Shown here piece after piece: positions 46,578-59,058 of a DNA stretch of 64,000 nucleotides. How positions within the stretch are numbered: the first letter of the stretch is position 1; the number at the start of each line of letters is the position of its first letter. The notes below the pieces were generated by a model, which had not been told where the DNA came from, did not search any database, and saw nothing but the letters and a program-made list of their open reading frames with translations. The translations under genes were made by a program, and so were the position numbers. This DNA comes from Fomitopsis serialis (lineage: Eukaryota; Basidiomycota; Agaricomycetes; Polyporales; Fomitopsidaceae). Location: NCBI RefSeq assembly GCF_022376445.1, contig NW_025954965.1:434001-498000 (forward strand). Direction: 5' to 3'.

Positions 46578-46797
46578 GGTGAGCCAGACAGAGCGTATGC
46601 AGTGGTAGTAGCAGCTGGAACGTGGGTCGCACACGACACAAGCGGCCTTGGGACCCACAGCAGGCAGTCCAGAGGGGACGCTGAGAGCGGGACTGGGCCG
46701 ACTGGCCCGGTACCCTCACGTGGACACAACGCTCGATCGCCCCGCGGAACAAGATCTCGATCTGCGACCCGTCATTTTCTCTCTACAACCTCGAGCC

Positions 46798-48313
46798 ATG
46801 CCTCGATTCTTCACTGGCGACGAGCTCGGTTCCGTGAAGGCTATTCGTTGTTCACAAGACAGTGCAACAAAAGAGTGGAAGTCTGATGTCCAGATAATAT
46901 CGAGCACGGCGAGCGACGCGAGGCCTGTTCCAGTGCAAAAGCTCGCCTTCTCTGTGGTCGGCGCAGACAGAGCAGTAAGTCGAGCAAGTGGATCGGTTAC
47001 AGTGAGTTGCTGACATTGACGCGCTCAAGCGAAGTTAGCTGCAGCTCGTGGGGATGGCTCCGCATCCGTTCACCGCGTACCAGAAGGCGAAAGTGTAGTA
47101 CACGCTGCCTCGCCGAGTGGAAGGACCGCGGCTCAAACCTGGACAACGTTATGTCGGCTTATCACTGTCGGAAAAGTGAGTAGTATACATCTGGTCAAGG
47201 CCCGTTGGCTGACAATCTGTCCAGCCGTGTATTCTCATGTACATCCAATGGTGCTTTGCGCTCGACGACGCTAGGTGAAGGCGATTCTGCGTTCTCAGCG
47301 CAAACGTCTGTTCTGCCAATGCGACTGTGCGAGTGGAGACTCTCACCTGATAGCCGGACTTTTGCCTATGGAGGGGACGAGGTGGAGCTGTCAGTTTGGG
47401 ACACTGAAAGTGCTTTCGCTACCCGGGACAAGGCCCCTGCCGAAACCGACAGCAAAAAGAGGAAGAGGGATGACCAGCTACTCCCCGGAGAAATTGGAGA
47501 GCCAAGAATGTATGCCTAGCTACATACCCATCCACTATTACTCTATCTCATCTATCTCCCCAAGGTACCAAATGACGGTCTGAGCCTGCGGCAGCCCGTC
47601 CACAACACCTCCCTCACATACCTCCACCCTCGTCTTCCACCTCTCAGCATCATCTACTCGCTGGAACACATCACGGCCACGTACGCCGATACGACACCCG
47701 AGCGGCACGCCGTCCCGTGGCCGACTGGAAGGGCATCGGAAAAGTAGGCGGTGTCAGGATGGTCGAGAAGGGGCTCGCAGAACAGTGCGTATCCTGTCTC
47801 TTTCCTCCGAAGGACATATATTCACGCCCCCTATAGCGAGGCCTTCGTCTCAGACAACGGCTCGAACCTCTTCGCCCTCGACCTCCGCAACGGGCGTGTC
47901 ATCTACGGGTACAAAAGTACGCCCTCTCGCCTCCCCCTCCCTCCCATTCACTCACATCACGTTACTCTAACAGATGTTGCCGGGCGGTGTCTCCGTCGCG
48001 GCCTCGCCTTCCCACCTCGCCTCCGTGGCGCAAGACCGCTTCCTCCGCCTGCACACCACGTTCCGCCGCCGAAGGAGCCCGGACAGCAGCAGGAGCACAA
48101 GGGCGAGGTCCTCGACAAGTTGTACATGAAGCGATCCCGACTGTCGTGGTATGGGACCAGAGCGAGGATGCTCCGCGGGCAGTGTCAGCTGACGATGAGG
48201 CAGAGGAAGAGGTGGATGACGATGACGTTTGGGAGGCGATGGAGGAGGCCGAGGACGATGAGGAAGCAGCGGGGGGAAGACGGAGAGGAAAGAAGGGCAG
48301 GACGGCGGAGTGA
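46798..48313 (+). CDS. NSA1: Nsa1/WDR74 ribosome biogenesis WD protein, with apparent frame breaks
   Basis: Nucleolar beta-propeller protein of pre-60S particles. ATG 46798 (MPRFFTGDELGSVKAIRCSQ). Blades visible over several exons: PVPVQKLAFSVVGADRA, KLAAARGDGSASVHRVPEGE, FSCTSNGALRSTTLGEGDSA, MRLCEWRLSPDSRTFAYGGD, TRAARRPVADWKGIGKVGGV, AFVSDNGSNLFALDLRNGRV and SVAASPSHLASVAQDRFLRL. The tail reads HKGEVLDKLYMK, PTVVVWDQSEDAPRAV, then an acidic run and a basic end (RRRGKKGRTAE), stop 48311-48313. Conserved blocks fall in different frames at 47126 (CC), 48063 (CC) and about 48130 (AAGCG), each needing one extra base; the 47,650 region is also uncertain. Divergent to RMD5 with about 220 bases between starts. 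Confidence 0.85.
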
Positions 48314-48482
48314 GGGCATCGGGGGACGTCCCTCAGGCTCACCACATTCTTGATTGTCGATAACGTAGCTTCTTCGTTCACGTACGCCCTGTGCACTTCC
48401 GTGGATCGTCCCAACGTCTCTGCCTTTCGCGACGGCACCGCTGAGCTTGGTCCGGCGGAGAGGCCGGCCATGCCCCTCAACC

Positions 48483-48891
48483 TTAAGAGTTACGGTAGTA
48501 CTGCCACCCGACCCAGTTCGCGATCACGAAGTACGACGTCGTGGGTATCAGGAACAGGGCGAAGTACTTGTAGTGCGTGTCCCGCGCGAGCACGTCGAGG
48601 ATCTGCGGTGTCCGCTCTAGCGGCCGAAGCGGTGCGGTGTTCGAACGCGCACTCACCGGAATGCCCGTGTGCGGGTAGAACGCGCTGAAGAGCGTCGCGT
48701 AGCTGCCGAGGGCGAAGAAGAGGATAGACGAGATGACGATGCAGTACCCGGTGCGCACGCTGGGCACGCTGGCCTCCGTCCTGGAACGTCAATGAGGAAG
48801 GGTCAGTATCAGTGCGGATGATAGCCCCAGGACGACCAGAATCCACTTACGTCTCGTCGTCAAGTTTCAACGGTCTGCCTCTGTCTGGCAT
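48483..48891 (-). CDS. small two-helix membrane protein, PIG-Y/Eri1-like
   Basis: Three exons from ATG 48891: MPDRGRPLKLDDET, then TEASVPSVRTGYCIVISSIL, FFALGSYATLFSAFYPHTGI, then ILDVLARDTHYKYFALFLIP and TTSYFVIANWVGWQYYRNS, stop 48483. Two membrane helices are separated by a short loop. The end (LIPTTSYFVIANWVGWQYYR) resembles PIG-Y (LLPITIPVYVFFHLWTWMG type), a small ER subunit of GPI-GlcNAc transferase, the first step of GPI anchor synthesis. Resemblance is short, so the assignment is tentative; the gene model itself is clean. Tail to tail with NSA1. Confidence 0.6.
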
Positions 48892-49507
48892 TACTGTGAA
48901 CCGTTAATTGGTAGGTACTAAGGTAGTGTTGAGTCTCGGAAGCCTCGCCCAAGCAGTCGGTCAAGTCATGAGTGACGCGGACACTTAGACACGATGGTGG
49001 TTTGACGTCAAGATTCGCTTCGTTCAGGCAGGCAGATCGATGCCAGTACTTAGATTACCGGTACCGTGGCCCGTAGCGTAGTACTTCCGCTGCATATGGA
49101 GGCGGTAAAGTACTACATAGTGAGGTGAGCTCATCCCGGCTACTTACCAGTTGCGCAGAAGCTTTGAGACTTTGCAAATCGGTGACCTTCCGTCCAATTT
49201 CAATAGCAAATGTCGATTCCAGACTTTATTACAGCGACTGTACAATATACCACAGGAACGAGCTACGTAACCGGAATAGCGGCAAATCAGCGAGAAATGT
49301 AATAAAACAAATAAAGGAAACGAGGTATACGGTGGACACGACGACGCGCCGTAAGCACCAGCAGTTCTACAGTACGCGTACAGATACACAGGTGGCCAGG
49401 GGCCACATCTCTCGTAGATGGTAATAGATAGTATAGGCTAGAAAAAAAAGAATGTCATGAGATGGGCAGCCCATGGTAGGAATTCTGACCGGAATGGCGA
49501 GGAGCTT
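48892..49507. other. intergenic, nothing recognised
   Basis: Mixed-composition stretch with an AT-richer part at 49,280-49,460; only short frames. Confidence 0.5.
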
Positions 49508-50437
49508 CTACGATGTCGCCTCCAGCTCGTCGGGCGTCGGAAGCGGCAGAGGAACCGCCGCCGGGGACATGGAGACTATGGCAGGTGAGCCCGGAGACAG
49601 GGGCCCGGGCGATGCGGACAGCGGACGGAGAATACCTGCGAAGGCGTTCTCGTAGGACGGATGGCGCTGGAAGGGGTTGCGCGTGTGGGTGCGTGACACC
49701 GGGGACGCTGCAATACGTACAGAGCGACGGTTCATGCAGAGGAGGTGCATCGGCAAGCGTCAGATGATGAGCTTCTGGTGAAAACAGCATCGGAAGAATT
49801 AGCACGAACCGAGGGACCCAGACCCGATAAGCTTGAATGGGTACGCAGGCGTAGCGCTGTCTCTCCGCATCTCATCGGCGGCATCGCTCAAGGAGACACC
49901 GAGCCCCTCCTGGTGCGACGTGCTCAAGCTGGAGGAGGCACGGTAGAAGAAGGTGTGTGCGGCGCTGCCGTTGCTCGCGCGAAGGATGGGCGAAGTGGGC
50001 GGGAAGTAGAAACTCGACGACTGAAGGATGGAGAGGAACTCCTCCAGAGCTTCGGACGGCGCCGACCTAGACAAAGAGTCGCGATGTTCAGCTATGCTCT
50101 GCTCAAACGTACCGGAGACTCATCGGCAGATCGGAAGCGATCGCGTCCTGCGGGAGGAGAGGTCAGGGAGGGAGACATACCGGGGAGAGGCACGAGGAGA
50201 TACAGGTTCCCTCTCTGCAGGCTCGGTGGGTTTCATGATGTCGTCCTGCGTCTGGAAGACATCGTCGCCCAATTTGAGGCGATCGACGCCATCGGCGACA
50301 AGGCGCATGCCAGCCATGCGGGTTTGGGGACGATTGAGGGCGCCTTGGAAGGGGGAGAAAGGAGGGGCTGCGGTGGGGGCTGCGAGCCGCACTGGGCGGG
50401 GAGCGACGAGAACGAAGTTGTCGGCATTAGAGGACAT
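49508..50437 (-). CDS. hypothetical Ser/Pro-rich protein
   Basis: ATG 50437 starts MSSNADNFVLVAPRPVRLAA, then GMRLVADGVDRLKLGDDVFQ, ASPRYVSLPDLSSRR, an intron near 50105-50065, SAPSEALEEFLSILQSSSFY, FFYRASSSLSTSHQEGLGVS and, after another intron, TRNPFQRHPSYENAFAGILR, ending PTPDELEATS at 49508. The composition suggests a disordered regulatory protein with short conserved motifs (EALEEFLSIL; PSYENAFAGI). A CC run at 50146-50147 seems one base short. Family not recognised. It is divergent to the MFS gene across about 610 bases. Confidence 0.55.
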
Positions 50438-51050
50438 GGTAGGGATGGTGTTATACAAGCAGAGCGGGAATACGGTAGGTAATGGCGGCAGCGGTACGCG
50501 TCCAAGGCCAACCTCGTCAGCGCCGATGCGGCTCCTCGGATCGACGCTGGCGGTGGCTGTCCTGTTTGACCTGTTTGGCGCGCGTGCCATGTGCGCGCCT
50601 GGGAGCGGGCGCTAGCAGTCCTCCTGACTGCCGCCACATTCTGGACCTCTCGCCGAACGGCACAGAACACGCTCCTCCGTTCCTCCGAGCTACTGTGACT
50701 GCGTGCCTCTCTCTCCACCCACCGCTTGTGTTCAGAAAAAATCAATTGGAAAAAATGAGCAGTGCGAGAGGCGAGCACACGCCTACGCAGATCGTCGGTC
50801 ACCTTGTGGTGCACAAGTTACACCGACGTCGCTGCAGGGCGTACCCGCACTTCCGAGCCAGGCAAGAAGAGCGTTCCCGCGCATTGCAGAGTACCGGCTT
50901 CTCCTTGTTTATAGACGTAAACGATTACATCCGTCATCAGAATCGCCATCTCCATAATTCAGCGTCATTGGCTAGGCAGCTATAAGTGCCTCACCTTTTC
51001 TTGGTGCGTGTAGCTCCCGCACGGCCGACCTCCCCCCGCTCAGTGCAGCC
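50438..51050. other. divergent promoter region
   Basis: Separates the Ser/Pro-rich gene (minus) and the MFS transporter (plus). No TATA box stands out; a CT-rich tract precedes the MFS start. No gene seen. Confidence 0.5.
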
Positions 51051-53075
51051 ATGGCGTCTCTCAAAGCCGGTCCCTCGAGTGAGTCCGCGCAAAGCGAGGC
51101 AACGCGACGGCTTTTCGACGACCAAGATGCCGGAGACAGTCATGGCGCCCTCGAGGAACAAAAGTTCGAGTATGAAGACGCCCCCAAGCGCGTTACGCCC
51201 TTGCCGAGGGCCCAGCTGGCTACGCTATGTGCTATCAGGCTGGTCGACCCGATCGCCTTCACGCAGATTTTCCCTTATGTCAATGAGATGATGGAACGCC
51301 TGCACCTAACGAACGACCCCTCACAAATCGGCTTCTACAGCGGTATAGTAGAGAGCAGCTTTGCCGTGTCGCAGCTGTGTTGTATCTACAATTGGGCACA
51401 ACTATCCGGTACGCCGACGCTCGCAGCTGAACATGGTTTTGGACCGTTGCTCATAATTCCCTCAGACAAAATAGGCCGTCGTCCGGTTGTCTTGACTGGC
51501 ATACTGGGCATCGGCCTGTCTACTATGATCCTTGGCACTGCGCACAACCTAGCTGGTATCCTACTGGCTCGATGTGTAGGTATGTAACTGCCATATGTTA
51601 CCGCTCGTGGCATGTTCTCAACACCTCGCAGCTGGTATCTTCTCTGGCAACATCGCGGTTATCCACTCTGTACTCGGCGAAATTACCGACTCAACCAACC
51701 AGGCAATAGCCTTCCCCATTTACGGGCTCTTCTGGCCCCTTGGTGCCATCATCGGTCCCCTACTAGGCGGCACCTTCTCCAACCCCGCCGACCGCTTCCC
51801 AAGTTTATTCGACTACGACTTCCTCAGAGAGTACCCCTACTTCCTGCCATGCTTCGTTGCAGGCTGTCTCTCCATCTGCGGAGCCCTGCTGGTATACCTC
51901 TTCCTTGAAGAGGTGCGTACATGCGACTCGCTAGTCACCCGAAGCCTCGCTGATGTCCCCGCGCAGACACTGCCCAGCAAGCGCAACAGAGGGGATTGCG
52001 TACCGATGCGGCAGGTAGGGTCTGAGCACAGGAGCGCCGATCCGGAGAAGCCGCCACAACCTGCTGGCATCCGGTATCTGCTGTCAATCCCGCTGATCAA
52101 GGCGCTCTGCTTCAGCGGCTTCGCGCTGGCATTCCTGTGAGCCCCGTGCGCCCGCCTTCGCCCGCGGCCATCATACTCACTGACGTCCGCCCCACCCCAG
52201 CAATACCGGCTTCGACGTAACCTTCGGTACGTTCTGCTGTTGGTGGCTAGACGCGCGGAGCCGCGAGCTGACGCGCTTCGTTGCGCAGTCCTCTTCTCCT
52301 ACTCCGCAATCGAGCGCGGTGGGCTCAACTTCCAGGTCAGTCTCCCTCCCACCGTATCCCGGTCCCCTATCGTTCTCCCGACATTCCCCCGCTGACCCGT
52401 GCACCCCAGACGCACCAGATCGGCTATGCGCTCGCGATGTCCGGCGTCGCATCGGTGCTGCTCCAGCTGTTCTTCATGCCGTACCTCCTGAGGCGCTTCG
52501 ACCACGCGCGGATGTACAACGTCTGCATGGCGATTTGGCCCTTCTGCTACGTGCTGATGCCTGGGCTGAACATCATCGCGCGCGCGGGCATCGACGAGGC
52601 GACGGGCGAGCCGAGCGATGCCGCGAGGGCGTTCATCTGGATGGGCATCGCTGGGCTGCTGTTGACCGCGAGGACGGCTTGCTTGGCGTATTCGTGAGTT
52701 GTTCGACTTCGGCGGCGGCGCCGAGGCTTAACAGATGAGAACTGATGCGTGCTGTCGCGTCAGTGTGAGCATGATCCTCGTGAAGGAAGCCGCCCCCCAC
52801 CCATCGGCGCTGGGCTCCACAAACGGCCTCGCCCAGTTTTTCATGGTGCGTTCCCCCCTCGTCCGCAACGGTCCTCTGACCGACCCATACTCAAGTGCTT
52901 CGCGCGGTCCTTCGCCCCCGCCTTCACGAGCTCCCTCTTCGCGTTCTCCAACGGCTTCGACTTCTTCCTCCTCCGGTACCTCTGGGTGCTCGTCATGGCC
53001 GTCCTCTCCTTCCTCGGCACGACGCTCTCGCGCCGTATCGCGGAGGGCCGCCCTGCGCGCCCCACCCCGAAGTAG
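51051..53075 (+). CDS. MFS transporter (ZIF/Ycr023c-like)
   Basis: Major facilitator of the group that includes yeast Ycr023c and plant zinc-induced facilitators. ATG 51051 (MASLKAGPSSESAQSEATRR), acidic N-terminus, then about twelve membrane helices over several exons: LATLCAIRLVDPIAFTQIFP, IGFYSGIVESSFAVSQLCCI, motif A SDKIGRRPVVLTGILGIGLS after an intron at 51413-51468, GLFWPLGAIIGPLLGGTFSN, a cytoplasmic loop, LIKALCFSGFALAFLNTGFD, GYALAMSGVASVLLQLFFMP, NVCMAIWPFCYVLMPGLNII and LLRYLWVLVMAVLSFLGTTL. It ends RRIAEGRPARPTPK at 53075. Complete; substrate unknown. Confidence 0.9.
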
Positions 53076-53577
53076 AGCCTTCCGTACATCATCCACCACA
53101 TTTTGTTGGTGTAGGTAGACTCACACTTTCTCGTCAGGGTCGTACAAGAAGCATGGCCTTCACCACCATACATGATGTAGACGACATCCCATCCACGAAT
53201 CTCTTCCCCCCTTTCCTCATCGCATCTGTACTAGACAACGTGCACGCATGTTCTTTCTTCCATACATCTCATCCTTGTGGTCTGTTGTATCCTTTTTCTT
53301 TGTGTACTAGACACTTGCTATCGAGTTAATCCAAGGCATGTAGCGAGTCTTTGCCGTATGTGATGATCGATTACAGCGACATGGTGAGGATCGACGGTGC
53401 GACGCCTCACCTGAGCAACTCGAAGAGCCCACTGTATCTCGCACGATGATATGTAGAACTGAGTGGGTGCGTATTGTGATTTGGAGAGTCACCACAAACG
53501 GCTGAGCGAACGCGAAGATGCATCAAAATAACTAGCGCATAACAAGCCATGTAGATAACAGTACAACGTGTCGAATC
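53076..53577. other. convergent 3' flank, no gene
   Basis: Lies between the MFS and acyl-CoA synthetase gene ends; T-rich tracts near 53,250-53,310 may serve polyadenylation. No coding signal. Confidence 0.5.
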
Positions 53578-56534
53578 TCACAGCTTGGACGATGCAGGGA
53601 GAGGCAGAGCGTAGAGAGCGTCCAGCTCTTTCTTATATGCCTCGTACGTCTCCTTCCTGTGGCAAAAGTCAGCAATGGTCATGGAGTCTAGACGAGTGAT
53701 TGAAGTCGCACCGCTTGATCTTGAACGTCGGTGTCAGGCAACCGTTCTCGACGGTGAACGGCTCCATGGTGAGGTGGATGCGCTTGACCTGTTCGAAGCT
53801 ACGGGCATTTCTCGAGTAAGTCCCTTGATGCGGTCACGGGGCGATCCACCTACCCCTTCAGCTTGTTCTCCTGCGCAGTCTTCGTGAGCTCCGAGAGGAT
53901 AGCAGCGTTGACCTTGGGATCGCTGAGCGACTCCTCCAGCGCCGGGATGTCACTCGATGACACATGCCGGCCCATCTTCGACAGGAGTTTGACAGGAGGA
54001 CAGGGTCGGGCACGGCGACGGCGAGGAGGTACGACTGCAGCGAGTCGCCGTGCACGAAGATCTGCGCGACGAGCGGACATGAGCTGTAGACATTCTCGAT
54101 ATTCTCGAGCGCGACGTATTCGCCCTGCGCCAGCTTCATGATGTTCTAAAAAACCGTTCGTGAGATTTATTTCGAATACGTCGCGGCATCATTCAGCGTG
54201 CTCTTACCTTGACGCGATCGATGATTTTCAGTCTGCCATGCTGGTCCATGAGGCCGACATCACCGGTGTGAACCCACCCGTCCGCGTCGATAGTAGCCTT
54301 CGTGTTCTTCTCATCTATACCAAGCGTCAGCATCCCACGGACATTTATCCACTTGTGCCGCCGAACCTTTGTAGTAGCCCTTGAAAGCGTGGTCACCTCT
54401 GAAGCAGATCTCGCCTCGTGGGGATGGCTTGTCCTCGGAGAAGTAGCCCATCGACGGAACGTCAATCAGCTTAATCTCCGTGTTGGCGAGCGGCGGCCCA
54501 ACTGTGCCGCCGGAGGAAGGATCATACTGCCATACGTGCGTGCAGGTGCCGCCATTCTCAGTCATGCCATACCTGGAGTGCGCCCGCCGTCAACATCGAA
54601 CATGGTACCTAGAATTTTTCTCTTACCCTACGGATCCAGACAGTCATCAGTACAACGGCAACATCATAATGGAGAGAAATGAATACCTTCAAGCAGGTCG
54701 CATCCAATCGCCATCCGGAGGAAGTCCATGGCGGCGGCGCTAATGGAGCAGACCCACAGACATGAGTTGGACCCTACCGCCGAACACGGCAGCAACCTAT
54801 CCCCGTCCGAAGTAAGGCACACGTCGCGAGCATAAACGACGGGCACTAACCTTGCTGAAAACCAGGCGATCATAGAGGGCATGTGTCCGCTGTCCAGTGG
54901 CGTGCAGCTGTTGTAGTTTTACCTCCGTCGCGCGTCTGAAGAGCACGCCCTTCAAGCCGGGTGCCGAAGCGTTGGCCATCGCCGCCTGGTACACCCGGTT
55001 CAGCACGCGAGGAACAGTGGCGACGAAGGTCGGCTTGAGGATCTGCATGTCCTCAAGCAGTCTCAGCGGGTCGCCTGTTGAGTACCCGATACGCCCGCCC
55101 ATAGCAAGGTTGCAAAGCGCCATTACACGCTGGAAATGATGAGGATCAGATCGAGCCGGCCTCTGTTGACTACGGAGACAGTCATTGTGCGTACCTCATA
55201 GATGTGTGCCAAGGGCAGGTAGGAAATGGCACAGATGTCACCATCTGGGACGTACCCACTCAGCTGGGCGTGGACGGCGTTGGCGAGATTGCCATGGGTC
55301 AACAATGCGCCTTGATCGGGCTCAGTACTCTTTCCCGCGCCGCCCAAGGAAAAGTATCCTTACCTTTGGGATTGCCAGTCGTGCCCTACCGGTGAATTAG
55401 CCACACTTCCCCGCACAGTTGACAGATGGGTAGCTTACCGAGGTATAGCAGATCGTGGCAAGTTGGTCCGGTCTGGACTTGACAGGCTCGACCAGATCAG
55501 CTGCACCTATCGCTTCCACTATGTTGGGGCGGCAAGGTCAATGCGCAAGCGAATAGTGGCCCAGTTGACGTCATGCACGTACAGTCAAACAAATCCAGGA
55601 CTTGTACTTTCTTATCCTTGCCCCATGCAACGAGGATGTTCTTGCTCTCGGTTGGGATGTCATCCATGATAACCACCATCTTCATTCCGGGAACACTGGG
55701 CGCGACATTCAACAAGAATTGCACGTGGTCTGATGTAGCGAAGACGACAGTTGTTTCTGCATGGTTGATTCTGCATCTCCATTGAACACAAGCCCTTACG
55801 GTATGGCTCGCCCACTCACATGTACTCTGACGAACACGCGAATGATCGTCCAAGTCAAGCGCAGTGCAAACACGGGATCGTATCGCTCACCGACTGCATC
55901 CTTCCCCAGCGTGTCATACAACGCGACACCTACCTTTGCATATGCATGCAGGGCCATATCCACGAGTTGCCATTCTTCTCCGCCATGAGACGAATGAGAG
56001 CTACAGTTCAGTGGTACCAGACGCACCAGGGGAATTCTTGCTCCAGATACCAACTGTCTCCAGTTGTCCGCCGCCCAGTGTCCCCTTCTTGAACAGACTA
56101 TGGAGGGCACTGCCGATTGCTCGTCTCCGCGCGTCGATCCGAGGCCAAGACTCCCATTCATAACGATCCGCGAACTTGAGAGGCTCCTTGGAGACGAGGG
56201 GACGCCGGCCAAACACCGGGCCTCCTTTCGATCTGCGCAGACCCTCCTCGAAGATCTCCCAGCATGTCGTGAGAGCGCCAGGAGAATCCAGGGTCATGAA
56301 TGGGTACGCGGCTGGATCACAGTCCTATGTATAACCCTCTCGCGTCATAGTACAAGGAAGCACCTACTTGAGCGGTAGTGTCCTGGAAGAGACATGTCAC
56401 CAAATGCTACGCGTCCGAGTTGCGGCCGTTTACGTACCTGTCTGCCCAGGTTTCCTGGTGCCCGGTACCTCGACGGCTTGCCGCGAGTAATCCGGATTCG
56501 TCGGAAACGAGATCGGTAAGTGGTACTCGGGCAT
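53578..56534 (-). CDS. long-chain acyl-CoA synthetase (Faa1/Faa4-like)
   Basis: ATP-dependent ligase activating long-chain fatty acids with CoA; ER, lipid droplet or plasma membrane. ATG 56534 ([20 protein letters not shown]). Exons give [60 protein letters not shown] and [20 protein letters not shown]. The AMP-binding P-loop reads [20 protein letters not shown]. Then [60 protein letters not shown], the FACS signature [20 protein letters not shown] with catalytic region, and [20 protein letters not shown]. It ends [12 protein letters not shown] at 53578. All key motifs are present. The C-terminal tripeptide SKL is a canonical peroxisomal PTS1, pointing to peroxisomal fatty acid activation. 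Confidence 0.92.
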
Positions 56535-57372
56535 GATAGCAGGAAGTAACTGAGAGGCTGCGGGGCCGTCTGGGGTAGAAAGAGAGAGCAGCAGATGACG
56601 GTCGGACGTAAGGACATGAGTGGGTTGTAGTGCAATATACTGGGCGTGATGCCGGGACCCTTGAACCGGGGGGACCAACACTCGGATCACATGAAAACGC
56701 GCATAGCGTGTTCCCCGCGCCACCCGAGTTCGTCATCCTCCTCCTCTCCTCTCTTCCTCGCATATTTCCTCTGTCGAAACAATGCTATTGAGGACCAGAA
56801 CACGCTGCTAATTCTTCAGAATTGTCTGAGCAACAGACGACGTTCCCTATCCAAACTACAAGTATGCATGCATGCCCCACAGTGTCCGACCGTCCGTGTA
56901 TGGTGGGCCGGTGCGGCGCGCGGATCATCGTGCCCCGCACCATAACAATGTGACCTTCTAGTGCCTCCGCGATGTCTGCTGTGATTTCTGTTCTCCTGAG
57001 CACTTGCCATACACGAGCAAAAACACCTGAACCAAGGTCACGATGGCCTGGTCGCAGTTCAAACCATTCAAAGACCGAACATATTGACTATGAATTTGAT
57101 GCACTTGACTCGCCCCCGAGACCATCCGGCGAAATGCGCGTAAACAGCTGCCAGTGCACGATGGCAGATTGCGGCCGCTGGTCCGGGATAGTCTAACGGA
57201 GAACACGTAAGCATGTGTCCGAGGAACTCGGAGAGTGATATCATCCGCTAAGGGCCAATGCAAAGCCCGATGCTACAACTAGTACAATACATATATCGTT
57301 ACAGCACTGAAGAACGCCTCGACAGATCACTGCTATACAGACACAGAACTCCCGGGAACTCGTCTCTCGTCA
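56535..57372. other. unassigned stretch, possible small minus-strand gene
   Basis: Minus-strand frames here have protein-like composition: EITADIAEALEGHIVMVRGT (near 56960) and SQYVRSLNGLNCDQAIVTLV (near 57080). I could not join them with consensus splice sites and no family is recognised. The left end holds the acyl-CoA synthetase promoter and a CCTCCTCCT tract near 56740. Confidence 0.35.
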
Positions 57373-58500
57373 TTACGGCATGCTTAGAACAATCTGTCGG
57401 CGGAACAAGTCAGAGGTGCGGAAATAGGATGCGACATGAGACGAACCCTCATGAAGTCGTCGTAGTTCAGTTGCACATAGCCGTCCCTGTCTGTGTCGGC
57501 CCTAATAATAGATAAGGCTATGGGCATAACACGAGTATGGGTGACGTCAACATACCTCTGGAAGGATTCCGAGAGCGACTTCACGACGACGCATGCACGG
57601 ACGAATCGATCGAACGTAATGCCAGGCGGTGGTCCGTAACCGCCCACAGGTGCAGACGCTGTGATGACATGACAGAGTCGTGAGACGGTTCTCGCTGACA
57701 GAACGGCCACTAGGAGACACACCATATTTCTGCTCGATGAGTGTAAGGATGGAAGGCGAGAGATTGTAACCAAAGCTACGCAGTGCTTCGGCGAGTTCGT
57801 AGCCTTCTATAGAACCAGAACGATCCCTGTCGAAGTGCCTGAACACGCCCTGCCATTCTTGGATATATCGCCATAGGCCACAGAACTCTGTGCCTGTGGT
57901 GAGATACGGTTCTTGATGCGTTCTATGCTCGACTGACCATTAAACCCAATCGTCCCGCTTCGATCGACATCCTGAACGACTTTCTCAGCAACGGCTGCTG
58001 CCGCCGAGCGGAAATGGGGTACTCACAAACATAGTCATCAACATCTTCACGGTGTCGAGATCAAATTCTACAAGGATAGTTCCCGTTAACAAACCCACGC
58101 TCGATGCCGGCGTCGACCCTGAGTCTGAAGGTTCTAACTGTGCATAAATGACACTCACTCGACCAATCGCCTGATCGCATAACATAACGGCACGATCCTG
58201 ATTAGCGCAGCTCCATTCACGATGTAGAATGTTTCTACGCACCATTTACGAGAGCGTTCTGCAGCTCGTGCACTACGATAGCTCCCGAATGCGTCGTGTT
58301 CACTGCACTGAACCACTGCCAAAGCTGAGGATCCGCCCCAGCAGGAGCGACCGGTGTAATGGCGCGATCGCCATAGCCGCCACTGTAGCCGCTGCTGTAG
58401 GACGGTGTGGCCGACAGGGTGCTTCTCTGTAGGATACGGAGGGCGTATGGTTCCGATGGTTATGATGGTGGTGGTGACTATGGTTTGAGTGTATGGACAT
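57373..58500 (-). CDS. PEF1: penta-EF-hand calcium-binding protein (ALG-2/peflin type)
   Basis: Cytosolic calcium sensor of the PEF family (ALG-2, sorcin, yeast Pef1). The chosen ATG at 58500 opens a His-rich N-terminus (MSIHSNHSHHHHHNHRNHTP). A Gly/Tyr-rich linker (SGYSGGYGDRAITPVAPAGA) and EF1 region follow (DPQLWQWFSAVNTTHSGAIV), then LDTVKMLMTMFDVDRSGTIG, VFRHFDRDRSGSIEGYELAE, ALRSFGYNLSPSILTLIEQK, PPGITFDRFVRACVVVKSLS, ADTDRDGYVQLNYDDFM and the final exon IVLSMP, stop 57373. EF2 and EF3 loops (DVDRSGTIG, DRDRSGSIE) have all calcium ligands; the EF1 loop (NTTHSGAI) is degenerate. A frame change between the His-rich start and the linker (about 58400) is unresolved, so the N-terminus is uncertain. 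Confidence 0.85.
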
Positions 58501-59058
58501 GGTGGACGGTGGTAGAGCGGGTGTCGAGAAGCGCTGGATGAAGATGGTACGGCGAGGACCACACTCCCTCCGAGTCGGTGCCTTATAGGGCGTCTCGGCG
58601 GTTCTGCCATGGAGTCAGAATCGTCCGGTTGGCGATGCCGCGGGCGGTGTGCAGTAGATAGTGCACAGCACCGACGCTGAGCGGGGCACATTGCTCTGCC
58701 TCCATTGATCGCAGTGACACGCGGCATCGCGCAGCCAAGTATGTGCAGCAGCACAGCCGAGGAGTGTCCCAGAACAGTTCAGAAATAATGCGCAGCGAGA
58801 ATAGTGCCATAAAATTGTATGATGGGTCCAAGAGCGGGAGTACAGCGGGCTGCGTGCCTCCGAATCGACCAGCTCAGGCATCTCTGCTCGAGCCCGCAAT
58901 TACAGCGTCGACATCGAGAAGCGCTCAGGGCGGCATTTCAGTCAATCACAAGACCACGTGAGGTCCGGCAACTTAGACGGGCGTCTGCGGAGCCTGTGGC
59001 TGGCCGTCCGTGCGCCCCGCACTCGAATGGCAGGCCAGCGGTATTCTGCGCATGCACC
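58501..59058. other. divergent promoter region
   Basis: Between the PEF (minus) and HAD (plus) genes. Frames on both strands lack family resemblance. No clear core promoter motif. Confidence 0.5.
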
